Assembly (NCBI GenBank): GCA_964583765.1
Contig: CAZOWW010000132.1
Location: 1 to 14,997 of the forward strand
Direction: 5' to 3'
Origin: CAZOWW01 sp964583765
GTDB taxonomy: Bacteria > Actinomycetota > Actinomycetes > Actinomycetales > Kineosporiaceae
Length of the DNA: 14,997 bases
Part shown: piece by piece, positions 1 through 7,046 of the stretch
Layout of the letters: every line of letters starts with the position of its first letter
How positions within the stretch are numbered: position 1 is the first letter of the stretch
The notes under the pieces: model-generated
What the model was told of the DNA's origin: nothing
Seen by the model: the letters and a program-made list of their open reading frames with translations, nothing else
Database searches by the model: none
Translations under genes and position numbers: made by a program

Positions 1-252
1 GGCGTACATGGCGTAGGCCTCGACCCCGACCGGCAGCGTGATCGCGGTGTTGATCGTGACGGAGTCCGCGATCCCCGGCAGGGGGTGGAAGATCCCGAAG
101 CCCACCAATTGGCCCAGGCCGACCCACCCGGACCACACCGCGGTTCCGGCCGAGGCGCCGATGACCAGCAGGGGCCACCGGCGCCGACGCCCGGACCCCG
201 GGCCCGTCGCGTCCAGCTGGGCGCGACGGGCGTCCTGCGCGGGTGCGTTCAC
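1..252 (-). CDS. Partial membrane protein of an integrative-element operon (spread-protein-like)
   Basis: Only the first 84 residues are in the window; the gene runs off the left edge. It starts with GTG at 252, and that start overlaps the stop of the upstream gene as GTGA, implying translational coupling. A charged N-terminus with an Arg run (about residues 22-26) is followed by a hydrophobic segment (about 27-48) and a second one around residues 65-84 (core TAITLPVGVEAYAMYA). This layout resembles small membrane proteins in transfer/spread regions of Streptomyces integrative elements (SpdB2/DUF2637-type). In such elements the proteins are thought to move plasmid DNA between hyphal compartments. 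The family call is from memory of conserved motifs and is moderate. The gene is the fourth of a four-gene minus-strand operon. Confidence 0.55.
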   Translation of the reverse strand, partial: MNAPAQDARRAQLDATGPGSGRRRRWPLLVIGASAGTAVWSGWVGLGQLVGFGIFHPLPGIADSVTINTAITLPVGVEAYAMYA

Positions 253-635
253 CGGGCCTCACCTCCGTCGAGGCCGGCGAGGTGCGAGGAGTGCGCGCGG
301 GCCTCTCGCAGAAACCCGAACAGGTTCCCGGCAGCGCCGGCGGCATCCTCCAGACACAGCGACGCGCTGAACACGCCGTGGGCGACGTCGCCTCCCTGGT
401 CGTGGCGCACCCGGTGAGCGTCCAGTGCCTCGCACAGCCACCGGTCGGCCTGCGCAAGGGCTTGGGGCAGGCACGCCGCGAGCATGGCCAGGGAGCCGAT
501 GACGGCGTCGACGTCCGCGGGTTCCTGGTAGCCCTCGGGACCGGCCCACATCGTGGCGTGGTTCAGGGCCCGGATCGCCTCGGCGGCAGCCTCAGCGTGA
601 GCGCGGGCACCCGCAGTCTGTGTGGGAGTCTTCAC
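249..635 (-). CDS. Hypothetical helical protein of integrative-element operon
   Basis: A 128-residue, Ala-rich, probably all-helical soluble protein without signal peptide or membrane segment. The GTG start at 635 overlaps the stop of the upstream gene (GTGA), and its own stop overlaps the start of the next gene in the same way. The middle (residues about 40-100) has phrases such as DVDAVIGSLAMLA, LPQALAQADRWL and HDQGGDVAHGV. Similar small proteins are common beside GntR-type regulators in Streptomyces integrative elements, where they are annotated as hypothetical. I cannot assign a function. The tight coupling indicates that it is made in fixed proportion to its operon partners. Confidence 0.7.
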   Translation of the reverse strand: MKTPTQTAGARAHAEAAAEAIRALNHATMWAGPEGYQEPADVDAVIGSLAMLAACLPQALAQADRWLCEALDAHRVRHDQGGDVAHGVFSASLCLEDAAGAAGNLFGFLREARAHSSHLAGLDGGEAR

Positions 636-1195
636 GCGGCAGCACCACCCTGGATGACCGTGAACCGCGCCCGCCCACCCGGGACGGCGGCCTGGTCAGT
701 CCGGTCCGGGAAGCTGGCGGCCGGCCAGCGACCGAACGGAAGTTCCTCCTCCTGGGCGTCGTCCTCGTCCTCGGTGGGGCTGGGGTAGGCGACCCACCCG
801 ACCAGGGACTGCACCGCCCGGTTCGCTCGGCGGTCGGCCCGGATCGTGGCGACCAGGGACGCGACACACGCGGCCCCGACCAGGACCGCGCCCTGGTCGA
901 ACGTCGACCAGGACAGCGGGCTGGTGACCACGTGCACCCCGTCCACCACCCACCCCGTGACACCGGCGGCCAGGCACACGCGCCCGGCGGTGACCTTCGG
1001 GCGAGGCACCCGGTTCAGGACCCGGCGGACAGCCGGGGCGCTCTTGCGAATGGTCATGACGGTCACGGCCTTCCATGGCGACGGGACAACGGCGTAAGGG
1101 GTGTGGCAGGACGGGCACGCCGACAGGGCGTCCCAGACCTCGGCACCGGCCCGGGAACACCCCGACCTGGTGCAGCTCTTGTGCGGGGGCCTCAT
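632..1195 (-). CDS. Hypothetical protein with N-terminal zinc-ribbon-like cysteines and a membrane segment
   Basis: A 187-residue protein. The ATG at 1195 is chosen because it overlaps the upstream stop as ATGA (1192-1195); the frame is open further upstream but would then overlap the preceding gene. The first 40 residues contain CTRSGC and CPSCHTPY, four cysteines spaced like a zinc ribbon. A basic stretch (RKSAPAVRRVLNRVPRPK) precedes two hydrophobic stretches (about residues 75-95 and 105-125). The C-terminal third is acidic (EDEDDAQEEE) and probably cytoplasmic. The likely location is the membrane. The product is unknown; the context (an operon divergent from a GntR regulator) points to a transfer or maintenance accessory protein of an integrative element. 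Confidence 0.65.
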   Translation of the reverse strand: MRPPHKSCTRSGCSRAGAEVWDALSACPSCHTPYAVVPSPWKAVTVMTIRKSAPAVRRVLNRVPRPKVTAGRVCLAAGVTGWVVDGVHVVTSPLSWSTFDQGAVLVGAACVASLVATIRADRRANRAVQSLVGWVAYPSPTEDEDDAQEEELPFGRWPAASFPDRTDQAAVPGGRARFTVIQGGAAA

Positions 1196-1446
1196 GCCGC
1201 CACCGCCTCGGGGTGGCACCGGCCGGCGCGGGTGACGTGCGCGGTGGCCTCGCGGGTCAAGGCGGCCTCGGCCCGGCGAAGGCGCCGCCAGTCCAGGTCG
1301 CTCGGGTGCTTTGTACTGATCAGGCGGATCTCGGCGTCCAGGACGTCCAGCCCCGCGGTGATGAGGGGCTCTTCGGCTTCGATGGCTCGCAGGTCCTCGG
1401 CCGTGGGACCGGTGACCTGGGCGAGCGGATCGGGCAAGCTGAACAT
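1192..1446 (-). CDS. Small hypothetical protein, DUF6284-like, first gene of the operon
   Basis: An 84-residue protein, MFSLPDPL... ending PEAVAA. The ATG at 1446 is preceded by AAAGGAG about 10 bases upstream, a good Shine-Dalgarno; the frame is open for another 39 codons, but those codons are low complexity and lack a better site. It contains a helix-rich acidic stretch (AEDLRAIEAEEPLITAGLDVLDAEI) followed by a basic stretch (DWRRLRRAEAALTREA). It resembles the small DUF6284 proteins found in actinomycete integrative elements; this is from memory and not certain. As the operon's first gene it sits next to the long control region facing the GntR gene. Confidence 0.65.
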   Translation of the reverse strand: MFSLPDPLAQVTGPTAEDLRAIEAEEPLITAGLDVLDAEIRLISTKHPSDLDWRRLRRAEAALTREATAHVTRAGRCHPEAVAA

Positions 1447-1864
1447 CGGGGTCGTGCTCCTTTGGAAGGTGTGGGGCGTGGCCTCACGCGGCACCAGCGG
1501 TTGCGTCGCTGGTGCCGCACCACGCGTGGACCGGCTCCGGTCCACTCCCCCGCCCACGTCCACACGAGGGGACGCGGGCGAGAGGCAGGACCGGTGTCCT
1601 GCGCAAGTGGCCGGCGCTCAAGCCAGCCACGGCGCGGCTCGGTGGCCGCGCCACGACCGACCACCCCCGACCGGGGGTGACAGGTCGTCTCTGTTGAGTT
1701 CTCAAGGTCCAATCGGGCCCGCGTACAGGCCCACCACGAGCAGCTAGGCGAGGGGATGACTTCCCCTGTCAACTTCGCTGCGAAGTGCTAACCACGAAGT
1801 TAGCGGAGACGGCACGCTCGCGCAAGCACTTCGCACTTCGCCACGAAGTTGCTAGGGTGTTCGC
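1447..1864. promoter_or_regulatory. Divergent control region with ACTTCG/CGAAGT operators
   Basis: No gene is supported in this 418-base stretch between the minus-strand operon and the GntR gene. Near the GntR start are two perfect palindromes: ACTTCGC-T-GCGAAGT at 1772-1786 and ACTTCG-CCA-CGAAGT at 1835-1849. Extra half sites lie at 1795-1800 (CGAAGT) and 1828-1833 (ACTTCG). The TAGGGT at 1853-1858 is placed as a -10 box so close to the ATG at 1865 that the mRNA would be leaderless, in keeping with the absence of a Shine-Dalgarno. GntR/HutC regulators usually bind palindromes in their own promoters, so autoregulation is the natural reading. The promoter of the minus-strand operon was not identified. 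Confidence 0.6.
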
Positions 1865-2686
1865 ATGGACCCGCAGACCACCGTCGTCACAGCACCCGTC
1901 CAGCTACGCATCGCCGACGACCTACGCATCCGGATCGAGCGGGGCGAGCTCCGCGCAGGGGACCGTCTCCCGTCGGCCCACGAGCTCGCCGCGCAGTGGG
2001 GCTGTTCCCCCAGCTCGGGGCGCGCAGCGATCAACCTGCTCAAGAAGCAGGGCCTTGCCACAGCTACGCAGGGGAACCGCCCTATCGTCCGCATTCCGCC
2101 CCGCCGATCGGTGCTACGTCAGGACACCAACCAACTTGAGAAGGACCGGGTGCTCCTGTCCGAGGAGGAGCGTCGCAGCTACGGCGCCGCTGAGGACAAC
2201 CTCGGACTTCCGTTATCCGACCTCCAGTTCCGTACCGAATATGCGCGAGTGGCCGCCGATGACGAGCAGGCCGCAATCTTCGGCGTCTCTCAGGGCGCCG
2301 AGCTCCTCCGCCGCGAATACGAGACGTTGTGCCGCACGACCGGCGTACGTGAGCAATGGAGCATCTCCTACATGCCTGTTGACCTGATCTCCGGAAACCC
2401 TGATCTGCTTGACGAAACCAAGGAGCCCTGGCCCGGCGGCACGCAACATCAGCTCTACACAGTGGGGATTGAGATCGCCAGAATGGATCACGAAGTGACG
2501 GCAACCATGCCGACCACCGTCGAGGTGCAGAAGTGGGCACTTCCCGAAGGGGTGCCGCTGCTTTGCGGACGACGAATCGCTGTCGACACACAGGGAAGGG
2601 TCGTTGAGGTATCGGAAGCCCGCTATCCCGCAGACCGAACGAAGATGCTCTTCTCGCAGCCTCTCTCCCCCTGGAGCCGTGACTGA
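1865..2686 (+). CDS. GntR-family (HutC subfamily) transcriptional regulator
   Basis: A 273-residue DNA-binding repressor-type protein. Residues about 14-78 form the GntR winged helix: an N-terminal helix (IADDLRIRIERGELRAGDRLPS), a recognition-helix region (HELAAQWGCSPSSGRAAINLLKKQGL) and a wing with a conserved Gly. Residues about 95-265 match the UTRA effector-binding domain in length and in its ending (EVSEARYPADRTKM). In Streptomyces integrative elements such regulators (KorSA type in pSAM2) repress transfer or replication genes; here the divergent small-gene operon is the likely target. The ATG at 1865 lies 6 bases after a TAGGGT box, suggesting a leaderless message. The gene ends in TGATG, sharing one base with the glycosyltransferase start. 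The effector ligand is unknown. Confidence 0.9.
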   Translation: MDPQTTVVTAPVQLRIADDLRIRIERGELRAGDRLPSAHELAAQWGCSPSSGRAAINLLKKQGLATATQGNRPIVRIPPRRSVLRQDTNQLEKDRVLLSEEERRSYGAAEDNLGLPLSDLQFRTEYARVAADDEQAAIFGVSQGAELLRREYETLCRTTGVREQWSISYMPVDLISGNPDLLDETKEPWPGGTQHQLYTVGIEIARMDHEVTATMPTTVEVQKWALPEGVPLLCGRRIAVDTQGRVVEVSEARYPADRTKMLFSQPLSPWSRD

Positions 2687-3492
2687 TGCCACGCCTGTCG
2701 ATCCTCACTGCCGCCTACGGCCCCAGCGCCACATACCTTCCCGAGACGGCTGAGAGCGTGTCAGCACAGGTCCTGCCTGCCGACTGGGACCTCGAATGGA
2801 TCATTCAAGAGGACGGGGACGACCCGATACTCCGATCCGCGCTCGTTCACAACCCTATGGTCAAGTACGAAGCGAACGGTCTGCGGCTGGGGATCGGAGC
2901 TACACGCAATATGGCCTTATCGCGGGCCACCGGGGATCTCGTGCAGGTTCTCGACCACGACGACCTCCTACTCCCGGGAGCCTTGGCCCTATTGGTCGAG
3001 AAATTCGAACAGCACCCCATCGGCTGGGCGGTTGCAGCCGCCGACGACCTCATGGAGGACGGAAGTCGCAAGTCATGGGACTCCGACCTTCCTTTCGGAG
3101 TCGTGCCAGCCGGTGCCGCGAACCGGTGGGCAGAGGACCATGGGGGGAACTGGCCCGTACATTGCGCAGGCCTCATGATGCGCACGGACGCCGTTCGCGC
3201 ACTGGGCGGCTGGGCTGGTGCCCCTGTTGACGATGACATCGTCCTCTTCGCCGCGCTCTCGGAACTGAGTCAAGGGTGGAATGAGGCTCGCGTGACGTGG
3301 CTCTACCGCCAACACGCAGCCCAGACGAGCCGTTCGGCTACCTGGCGAAGCATGAGTGAATCCGGGCGAAGGATGGCCCTACAAAGGATCCGCGCAATAC
3401 AGCACTCTTCCTTGAACCTTGCCGCGAGCCAACCAGCCGGATTCGGCACGAACAGCACCGACGTGTTCGTCGGCAAAGCGCTCAAGGCTTGA
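2686..3492 (+). CDS. Family 2 glycosyltransferase (GT-A fold)
   Basis: A 268-residue protein predicted to transfer a sugar from a nucleotide-sugar donor. It opens with the typical first strand (RLSILTAAYGP, residues 3-12), has an acidic turn QEDG at 41-44, the conserved GATRNMALSRATGDLVQVLDHDD segment (DxD metal/nucleotide site at 90-92), and an acidic VDDDIVLF patch near 181-188 where the catalytic base usually lies. There is no membrane segment, so it is a soluble, inverting-type enzyme; acceptor and donor cannot be read from sequence. The start shares a base with the GntR stop (TGATG), so the two are translationally coupled and co-regulated. It reads as cargo of the element, perhaps altering a surface glycan. 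Confidence 0.88.
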   Translation: MPRLSILTAAYGPSATYLPETAESVSAQVLPADWDLEWIIQEDGDDPILRSALVHNPMVKYEANGLRLGIGATRNMALSRATGDLVQVLDHDDLLLPGALALLVEKFEQHPIGWAVAAADDLMEDGSRKSWDSDLPFGVVPAGAANRWAEDHGGNWPVHCAGLMMRTDAVRALGGWAGAPVDDDIVLFAALSELSQGWNEARVTWLYRQHAAQTSRSATWRSMSESGRRMALQRIRAIQHSSLNLAASQPAGFGTNSTDVFVGKALKA

Positions 3493-3655
3493 TCGTTCCC
3501 AGCGAGGCCCAGTGATGCGCGATTCGAGCGATCCCCATCCGCCGGACCCCTGTGGACCAGCGAACTTCAGCCGCCCCACACCTGCACCCTGCACTGCCCT
3601 GGCATCCGCCGCGTCAGCACCGCATGGGCCTCGGTCCCTCTACGAGGCTGAACAC

Positions 3656-3675
3656 GATGCCCGTTTGCGGGCGTC
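3656..3675 (+). terminator. Hairpin after the glycosyltransferase gene
   Basis: An 8-bp stem GATGCCCG / CGGGCGTC with a TTTG loop, 163 bases after the glycosyltransferase stop, lacks a long T run, as is usual in actinomycetes. The whole 3493-3796 interval has no convincing gene. A TAGGGT at about 3731-3736 could be part of the promoter of the next gene. Confidence 0.4.
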
Positions 3676-3796
3676 ATTCGCCAAGTGCACGAGCAAGCAC
3701 GCTCGGCGACCTTGAACCAGTACGATGGGCTAGGGTCGATCGACTCACAGCTCGGCCCAAGGAACCCTCCTGGCGCGACTACGAAAGCTGGTCAAC

Positions 3797-4552
3797 ATGG
3801 ATGAGGCGGAAATCCAGGGGAGCGAGCAACACGAAGCCGAATCAACCGGAATCTCGGAGCTAATGACCACTGGCGCCGATGTCGCTGTTCATGCGGAGCA
3901 CCCCAGTGAGGTATCAATAGGTGAAGAGCGGCAGCCTGCGACCGACGCACGATTCACGGTCGAGACCGGTAAGGTCAACGCGAACGCCCGGGGATCCATT
4001 GCGGTTAGCGGGTGGATAGCCGGGGGAGTGTTTACGGGCGACGGAAATTCCGTCGTCAATTACAATGTCGAAACAGCCGCAGAGGCATCCCTGGTCGAAT
4101 CGAAAGCCATATTTCTTGAGTCACTAAAGAATCGTGATAGATTCATCGGAGACTTCCTGGGGCAGGCCCTTCGACAGGCAAATTCGACTTTCAGGTACAG
4201 TATTGCCTTCATGACCGCTGGAGGAACTATCATCTTAGTGGCGGCAGTATTGGCCTTGGTGAATCGTCACACGTCAGCAAGTCAGTCCATCTCCCTAGTC
4301 ACCGGACTTAGTGGAGTGCTCGTAGGAACGGCAGGTGCCGCATTTTCCGTCAAGTCCGACAAAGCCAGGAAGCACTTGGCTCAGCAGGCGGACAAGATGC
4401 ACCAGCAACTCCTTGACGAGCGCCGATTCAACGAGGTGTCTGCCCTGCTCACGGGTATCCGCGATGCGAGCGTCAATGATAAGGTCCGAGTTGCTCTCGC
4501 GCTCAAGTTGCTGGGCGGCTCTGCTGACGACGCCAAGCAGGTTCTGGAGTGA
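3797..4552 (+). CDS. Two-helix membrane protein resembling TRADD-N-associated conflict-system proteins
   Basis: A 251-residue protein. Residues 1-50 are acidic and probably disordered. Residues about 52-90 contain a Gly/Asn-rich beta motif (KVNANARGSIAV, GGVFTGDGNSVVNYN) like the short repeats preceding effectors in prokaryotic NLR-like systems. A helix leads into TM1 (about 134-155) and TM2 (about 165-184), followed by a long polar, probably coiled-coil helix (SDKARKHLAQQADKMHQQLLDERR) and a C-terminal helix pair. This arrangement resembles the two-TM domain described next to bacterial TRADD-N domains; that match is from memory. If correct, it would act at the membrane in an abortive defence response. 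Base composition is visibly less GC-rich than neighbours, consistent with transfer. It is monocistronic, with no strong Shine-Dalgarno. Confidence 0.6.
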   Translation: MDEAEIQGSEQHEAESTGISELMTTGADVAVHAEHPSEVSIGEERQPATDARFTVETGKVNANARGSIAVSGWIAGGVFTGDGNSVVNYNVETAAEASLVESKAIFLESLKNRDRFIGDFLGQALRQANSTFRYSIAFMTAGGTIILVAAVLALVNRHTSASQSISLVTGLSGVLVGTAGAAFSVKSDKARKHLAQQADKMHQQLLDERRFNEVSALLTGIRDASVNDKVRVALALKLLGGSADDAKQVLE

Positions 4553-5074
4553 TTAGCCGTCTTGGTGTGGCTGTACCCTCACCCCGAGACACGCCGGAGC
4601 GCCCGACCGCACCCAACTAGTGCTTCACGTTTGAGGTAACCCCACGGATCCGGTCGCCATATGCCCCAGCTACACCCGAGGCTCCGGGCGGGCGAATAAC
4701 GCGTGTCGTTCGTGGTGATCCCGCAGGGGGATCACTGGTCTTCGGGCCCGGCATGACTGTTGCCCCCGCCGATGGGACGTCTTGGGGACACGCCGCCGGG
4801 CCCTTGAGCGTCGCCCCAGCACTGCTGACAGGTCTAGCACCTTCCCGCCTCCCACAACGCGAGGCCGAGTGAGGGGGCGGATGGTCTAGCTGCTCCACTG
4901 GCAACGACCAGACACCCGTCTTGTCGCGCCCCAGAACGGCGTCATTTCACGCTAATGAGCCCTCCGGCCGTCCCCATCGTCGGTGCTGTCGTTCCGCTTC
5001 TCGCCCTGGTGAGCTCTGAGGACTTCATCCAGCGCGACAGCCACTGTCTTGTGAGCGGGGACTCATACTACAAG
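4553..5074. other. Intergenic region between convergent genes with a hairpin
   Basis: I see no credible gene on either strand in this 522-base stretch; open frames here have no conserved motifs. An inverted repeat GTGATCCC / GGGATCAC with a 5-base loop lies at 4715-4735 and could terminate either of the two genes that converge here. The rest has no recognised structure. Confidence 0.5.
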
Positions 5075-5506
5075 TCACTCATCTTCTGGAGTAAGTTTGA
5101 GCCCCGAGGGAGGAAGGAAGCCCAGATTCGGTGCAGGAACCTGAAGTCGAGTCGCCGCGTCCGCGAGCGCCTGCTTAACGTAGGGATAGAGATGAACGAA
5201 CCCAACTTGCTCGACAAATTCTCTTCGCAATGGTTCAGGGATCTCTAGTGGCTCCACAGATTCAAAAGTCCCTGCAATATCGACGGCGAGTTCTGCATCG
5301 GCGCTCTTGGCGCTGGTCACGAGGCGCACTTCAATATGGCGTTCATCGAAACGAACTAGCGCTGCTATCTCAGCCGTGTATTGTCCTGGCGTAGCCTCGA
5401 CGTTTGGTGGCTCCAGCCTGGAGCCCGAGAACTTGTAGTACCTGAGGCCGACCAAATCCATGCAATTGATGAGATCGTCGACATTCTCGATCTGCTTCCC
5501 TGCCAT
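5075..5506 (-). CDS. SecB-like chaperone
   Basis: A 143-residue acidic protein. Residues about 30-95 alternate beta-type stretches (YTAEIAALVRF, HIEVRLVTSAK, AELAVDIAGTFES). They are followed by the typical SecB C-terminal pattern FVEQVGFVHLYPYVKQALADAATRLQVP and a proline-ending LPPSGL motif; canonical SecB has the equivalent L(F/Y)PYxRExI...G.P...LPP. Length fits SecB (about 140-155 residues). Start: the ATG at 5506 shares one base with the upstream stop (TGATG) and has a GGGGGTGGGA Shine-Dalgarno; a start 10 codons upstream is possible but would overlap more. Actinobacteria generally lack proteobacterial-type SecB for export, and their SecB-like proteins are known as chaperones of toxin-antitoxin modules (Mycobacterium tuberculosis Rv1957). 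Its coupling to a helix-turn-helix gene supports that role here. Confidence 0.72.
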   Translation of the reverse strand: MAGKQIENVDDLINCMDLVGLRYYKFSGSRLEPPNVEATPGQYTAEIAALVRFDERHIEVRLVTSAKSADAELAVDIAGTFESVEPLEIPEPLRREFVEQVGFVHLYPYVKQALADAATRLQVPAPNLGFLPPSGLKLTPEDE

Positions 5507-6114
5507 CACATTCCCACCCCCACGTGCAACTTCCACTCACCCAAGGAATTGGAAGGCGTGACACTCCCACCCGAAAACAAAGGAATCGAGACCGACCTCG
5601 CGGTCGACACTTGAACTTGCCCCACCTTGGTGTACCTAGACAGGCAGGTCCGACTTACCATCCACTCATTCACGTACAGGTAGTCAAGTCGCGAAGGGTA
5701 CTCGACTCCATCGTCCTTACCAAGTCCCTTGAGCCATTCGTTAACCTCGCGCCACAGCCATAGCCCGCGCGATCCACCGGCAATAGAGAACGGCTTTGGA
5801 AACTCGCCGTGCTGAGTCGCCTGGCGCTCACCCCTAATCCAGGAACCTACCGCCTGGGGAGTCACGCTGGCGCGCTCTGCGATTTCAGTGCGCGTGACAA
5901 GGTCCTCATAGAGCCGAGCGACGACAAACCCCAACTCTTCCAGGCGTATGACCGCACACTTCGCGGCGCTCATCGCGCTCACGCCCTCAAAGGTCATCGT
6001 CACGAGAGTGAGACCACTATGAGACGAGATGATGGCGTCTTCCGAGTCATAAAGACGATCAACAAGGTCATCATTTGGAGACTCCACCTCGAACATCAGT
6101 TCGAAGCTAGTCAT
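5506..6114 (-). CDS. Helix-turn-helix DNA-binding protein with extended C-terminal tail, candidate antitoxin
   Basis: A 202-residue protein starting at the ATG at 6114, preceded by GAGGGGG. Residues 1-68 look like a small alpha/beta domain. Residues about 72-97 (LVTRTEIAERASVTPQAVGSWIRGER) form a clear helix-turn-helix, and residues 104-128 (FPKPFSIAGGSRGLWLWREVNEWL) resemble the wing/end of AlpA/MerR-like binders. Relatives I recall stop soon after this point; here a 70-residue tail (131-202) continues, rich in aromatic and hydrophobic residues (RLDYLYVNEWM, SVSIPLF). In TAC systems the antitoxin carries such a hydrophobic chaperone-addiction tail bound by the SecB-like partner. The gene is translationally coupled to the SecB-like gene. 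An inverted repeat at 6171-6186 over its likely promoter suggests autoregulation. DNA binding is well supported; the antitoxin role is inference. Confidence 0.75.
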   Translation of the reverse strand: MTSFELMFEVESPNDDLVDRLYDSEDAIISSHSGLTLVTMTFEGVSAMSAAKCAVIRLEELGFVVARLYEDLVTRTEIAERASVTPQAVGSWIRGERQATQHGEFPKPFSIAGGSRGLWLWREVNEWLKGLGKDDGVEYPSRLDYLYVNEWMVSRTCLSRYTKVGQVQVSTARSVSIPLFSGGSVTPSNSLGEWKLHVGVGM

Positions 6115-6170
6115 CGTAGCCCCCTCGGTCCCCGGATCCACTCGTCACTACCATCGGCCCTGTGTCCATC

Positions 6171-6186
6171 GTTGTCAACCGACAAC
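6171..6186 (-). promoter_or_regulatory. Inverted repeat over the promoter of the HTH-SecB pair
   Basis: GTTGTC-AACC-GACAAC is a perfect 6-bp inverted repeat 57 bases upstream of the HTH start. On the minus strand it overlaps TTGACA (6178-6173), a consensus -35 element; a TGGTAG -10 candidate lies at 6153-6148 with a rather long 19-base spacer. An operator over the -35 is the usual design for an autorepressing antitoxin. Confidence 0.5.
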
Positions 6187-6200
6187 AGGTGATCCCTCGG

Positions 6201-6482
6201 TCACTCAGGGTGTCGGTCGGGGCAGTGTGCGGCTCGTCTGCGTATCCACTTAGCTGCGTTGTCCGGGTTCTTTGGGGATCCGGGGACGGGCACCTTTCCA
6301 TCCGGATCGCCGCAGGGGCAGTAGAGTGTCGCCTTATGGCCGGATCGTCGGATTCGCCATCCTTTGCCCGCTAGCTCCTCAACGACGTCGAAGACCTTCG
6401 GCTTGAGCTCCCCTCGCAGGTCGGCTGCTTGTACCCAATCCCCCTGGGCCACCGAACGCACCTCCCCGTGGAGCTCCTGCAT
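6201..6482 (-). CDS. HicA-like small protein, candidate toxin
   Basis: A 93-residue protein using the ATG at 6482; the frame remains open up to a TTG at 6548 and no start has a strong Shine-Dalgarno, so the N-terminus is uncertain. The core (residues 31-58) reads FDVVEELAGKGW, IRRSGHKATLYCPCG, matching the HicA layout: helix, GW, basic strand, then the Gly-His that supplies the catalytic histidine of HicA mRNA interferases. A following strand (KVPVPGSPKN) and final helix (NAAKWIRRRAAHC) also fit. CPCG at 55-58 and the C-terminal Cys and His residues could bind zinc, a feature of actinobacterial relatives. No HicB partner is adjacent; instead the HTH and SecB-like genes follow on the same strand after 86 bases. 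Toxin activity is inferred from family resemblance. Confidence 0.55.
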   Translation of the reverse strand: MQELHGEVRSVAQGDWVQAADLRGELKPKVFDVVEELAGKGWRIRRSGHKATLYCPCGDPDGKVPVPGSPKNPDNAAKWIRRRAAHCPDRHPE

Positions 6483-7046
6483 CCCGGCTAAGGCCCCGAG
6501 ACCAAGGACCCGTCGGTCAGCTTGGCAGGCTCCACCAGCTCCCAGCAACCCGCCTGCAATCGATCAGTGGCCGAAAGTAGCCGCCATAGTGACTTGATCT
6601 GAGGATCGCAGTGGTCCCTGTCCGGACCGCTTTGAGCGCTTGCAACCGACGGCGGCGACACGGCCGCTCGGACTGCCCTGACGCTTCGACCAGGCGGGCG
6701 GCTCCGACCAGTAGCCAAGTAGCAGGGCATGTCGGGCGGCCTCCGTTACCCGAGTCATCTCCCCAGCGATCGTTGGCTACGTCTTCTCTCTTGTGGAACC
6801 TGCGTCCGTCACCCCTCCGGTTTGTCACCCCGGTGTCCCCGGTGTCCCCGAATCACCTTGACCAGCAGAAACATCCACACGGTTGGGGACACCCGCCCAT
6901 GCGCGTGTCCCCAACCGTGTGGATCCCGCGTGATCGAGCGAGTGAAGAGCCATGGGAACATCACCAGGATGAGATCCGGAGTAGCCCGGGCCTTGACCAG
7001 GAGGCTGGGGGACACTCCCTGGTTCAGCATGGTCCCGCTCTGCCGT
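6483..7046. other. Non-coding stretch upstream of the first att copy
   Basis: No convincing gene is seen. The stretch holds one copy of the GGTGTCCCC/hairpin module (6832-6924) and, from about 7019, sequence resembling the DNA left of the second att copy: CTGGTTCAGC occurs exactly 28 bases before the arm repeats at both places (7019-7028 and 8867-8876). Confidence 0.5.
6832..6924. repeat. GGTGTCCCC/hairpin module, copy A
   Basis: Two 9-bp direct repeats GGTGTCCCC (6832-6849) are followed after 23 bases by a perfect 20-bp inverted repeat: arms at 6873-6892 and 6905-6924, with a 12-base loop. The arms contain GGGGACAC / GTGTCCCC. The spacer resembles copies B-D (AATCACCTTGACCAGCAGAAAC). Unlike B-D, no recognisable secreted-protein gene abuts it, so the adjacent gene may have been lost. 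Confidence 0.85.

Noticed and set aside
620..1747. A long plus-strand open frame opposite the four-gene minus-strand operon
   Set aside because: It is low complexity, Arg/Pro-rich and without motifs; it is the mirror of coupled minus-strand genes with overlapping starts and stops.
4617..4904. Minus-strand frame of 95 codons between the convergent genes
   Set aside because: No Shine-Dalgarno, no recognisable motif, composition typical of chance frames in GC-rich DNA.
5506..5536. A start for the SecB-like gene 10 codons further upstream
   Set aside because: It would overlap the HTH gene by 31 bases, whereas the ATG at 5506 gives the common TGATG coupling with a good GGGGG-type Shine-Dalgarno.
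6564..6758. A small minus-strand gene upstream of the HicA-like gene that could be its HicB
   Set aside because: Neither this frame nor its overlapping neighbours show a HicB-like strand pattern or a DNA-binding motif.
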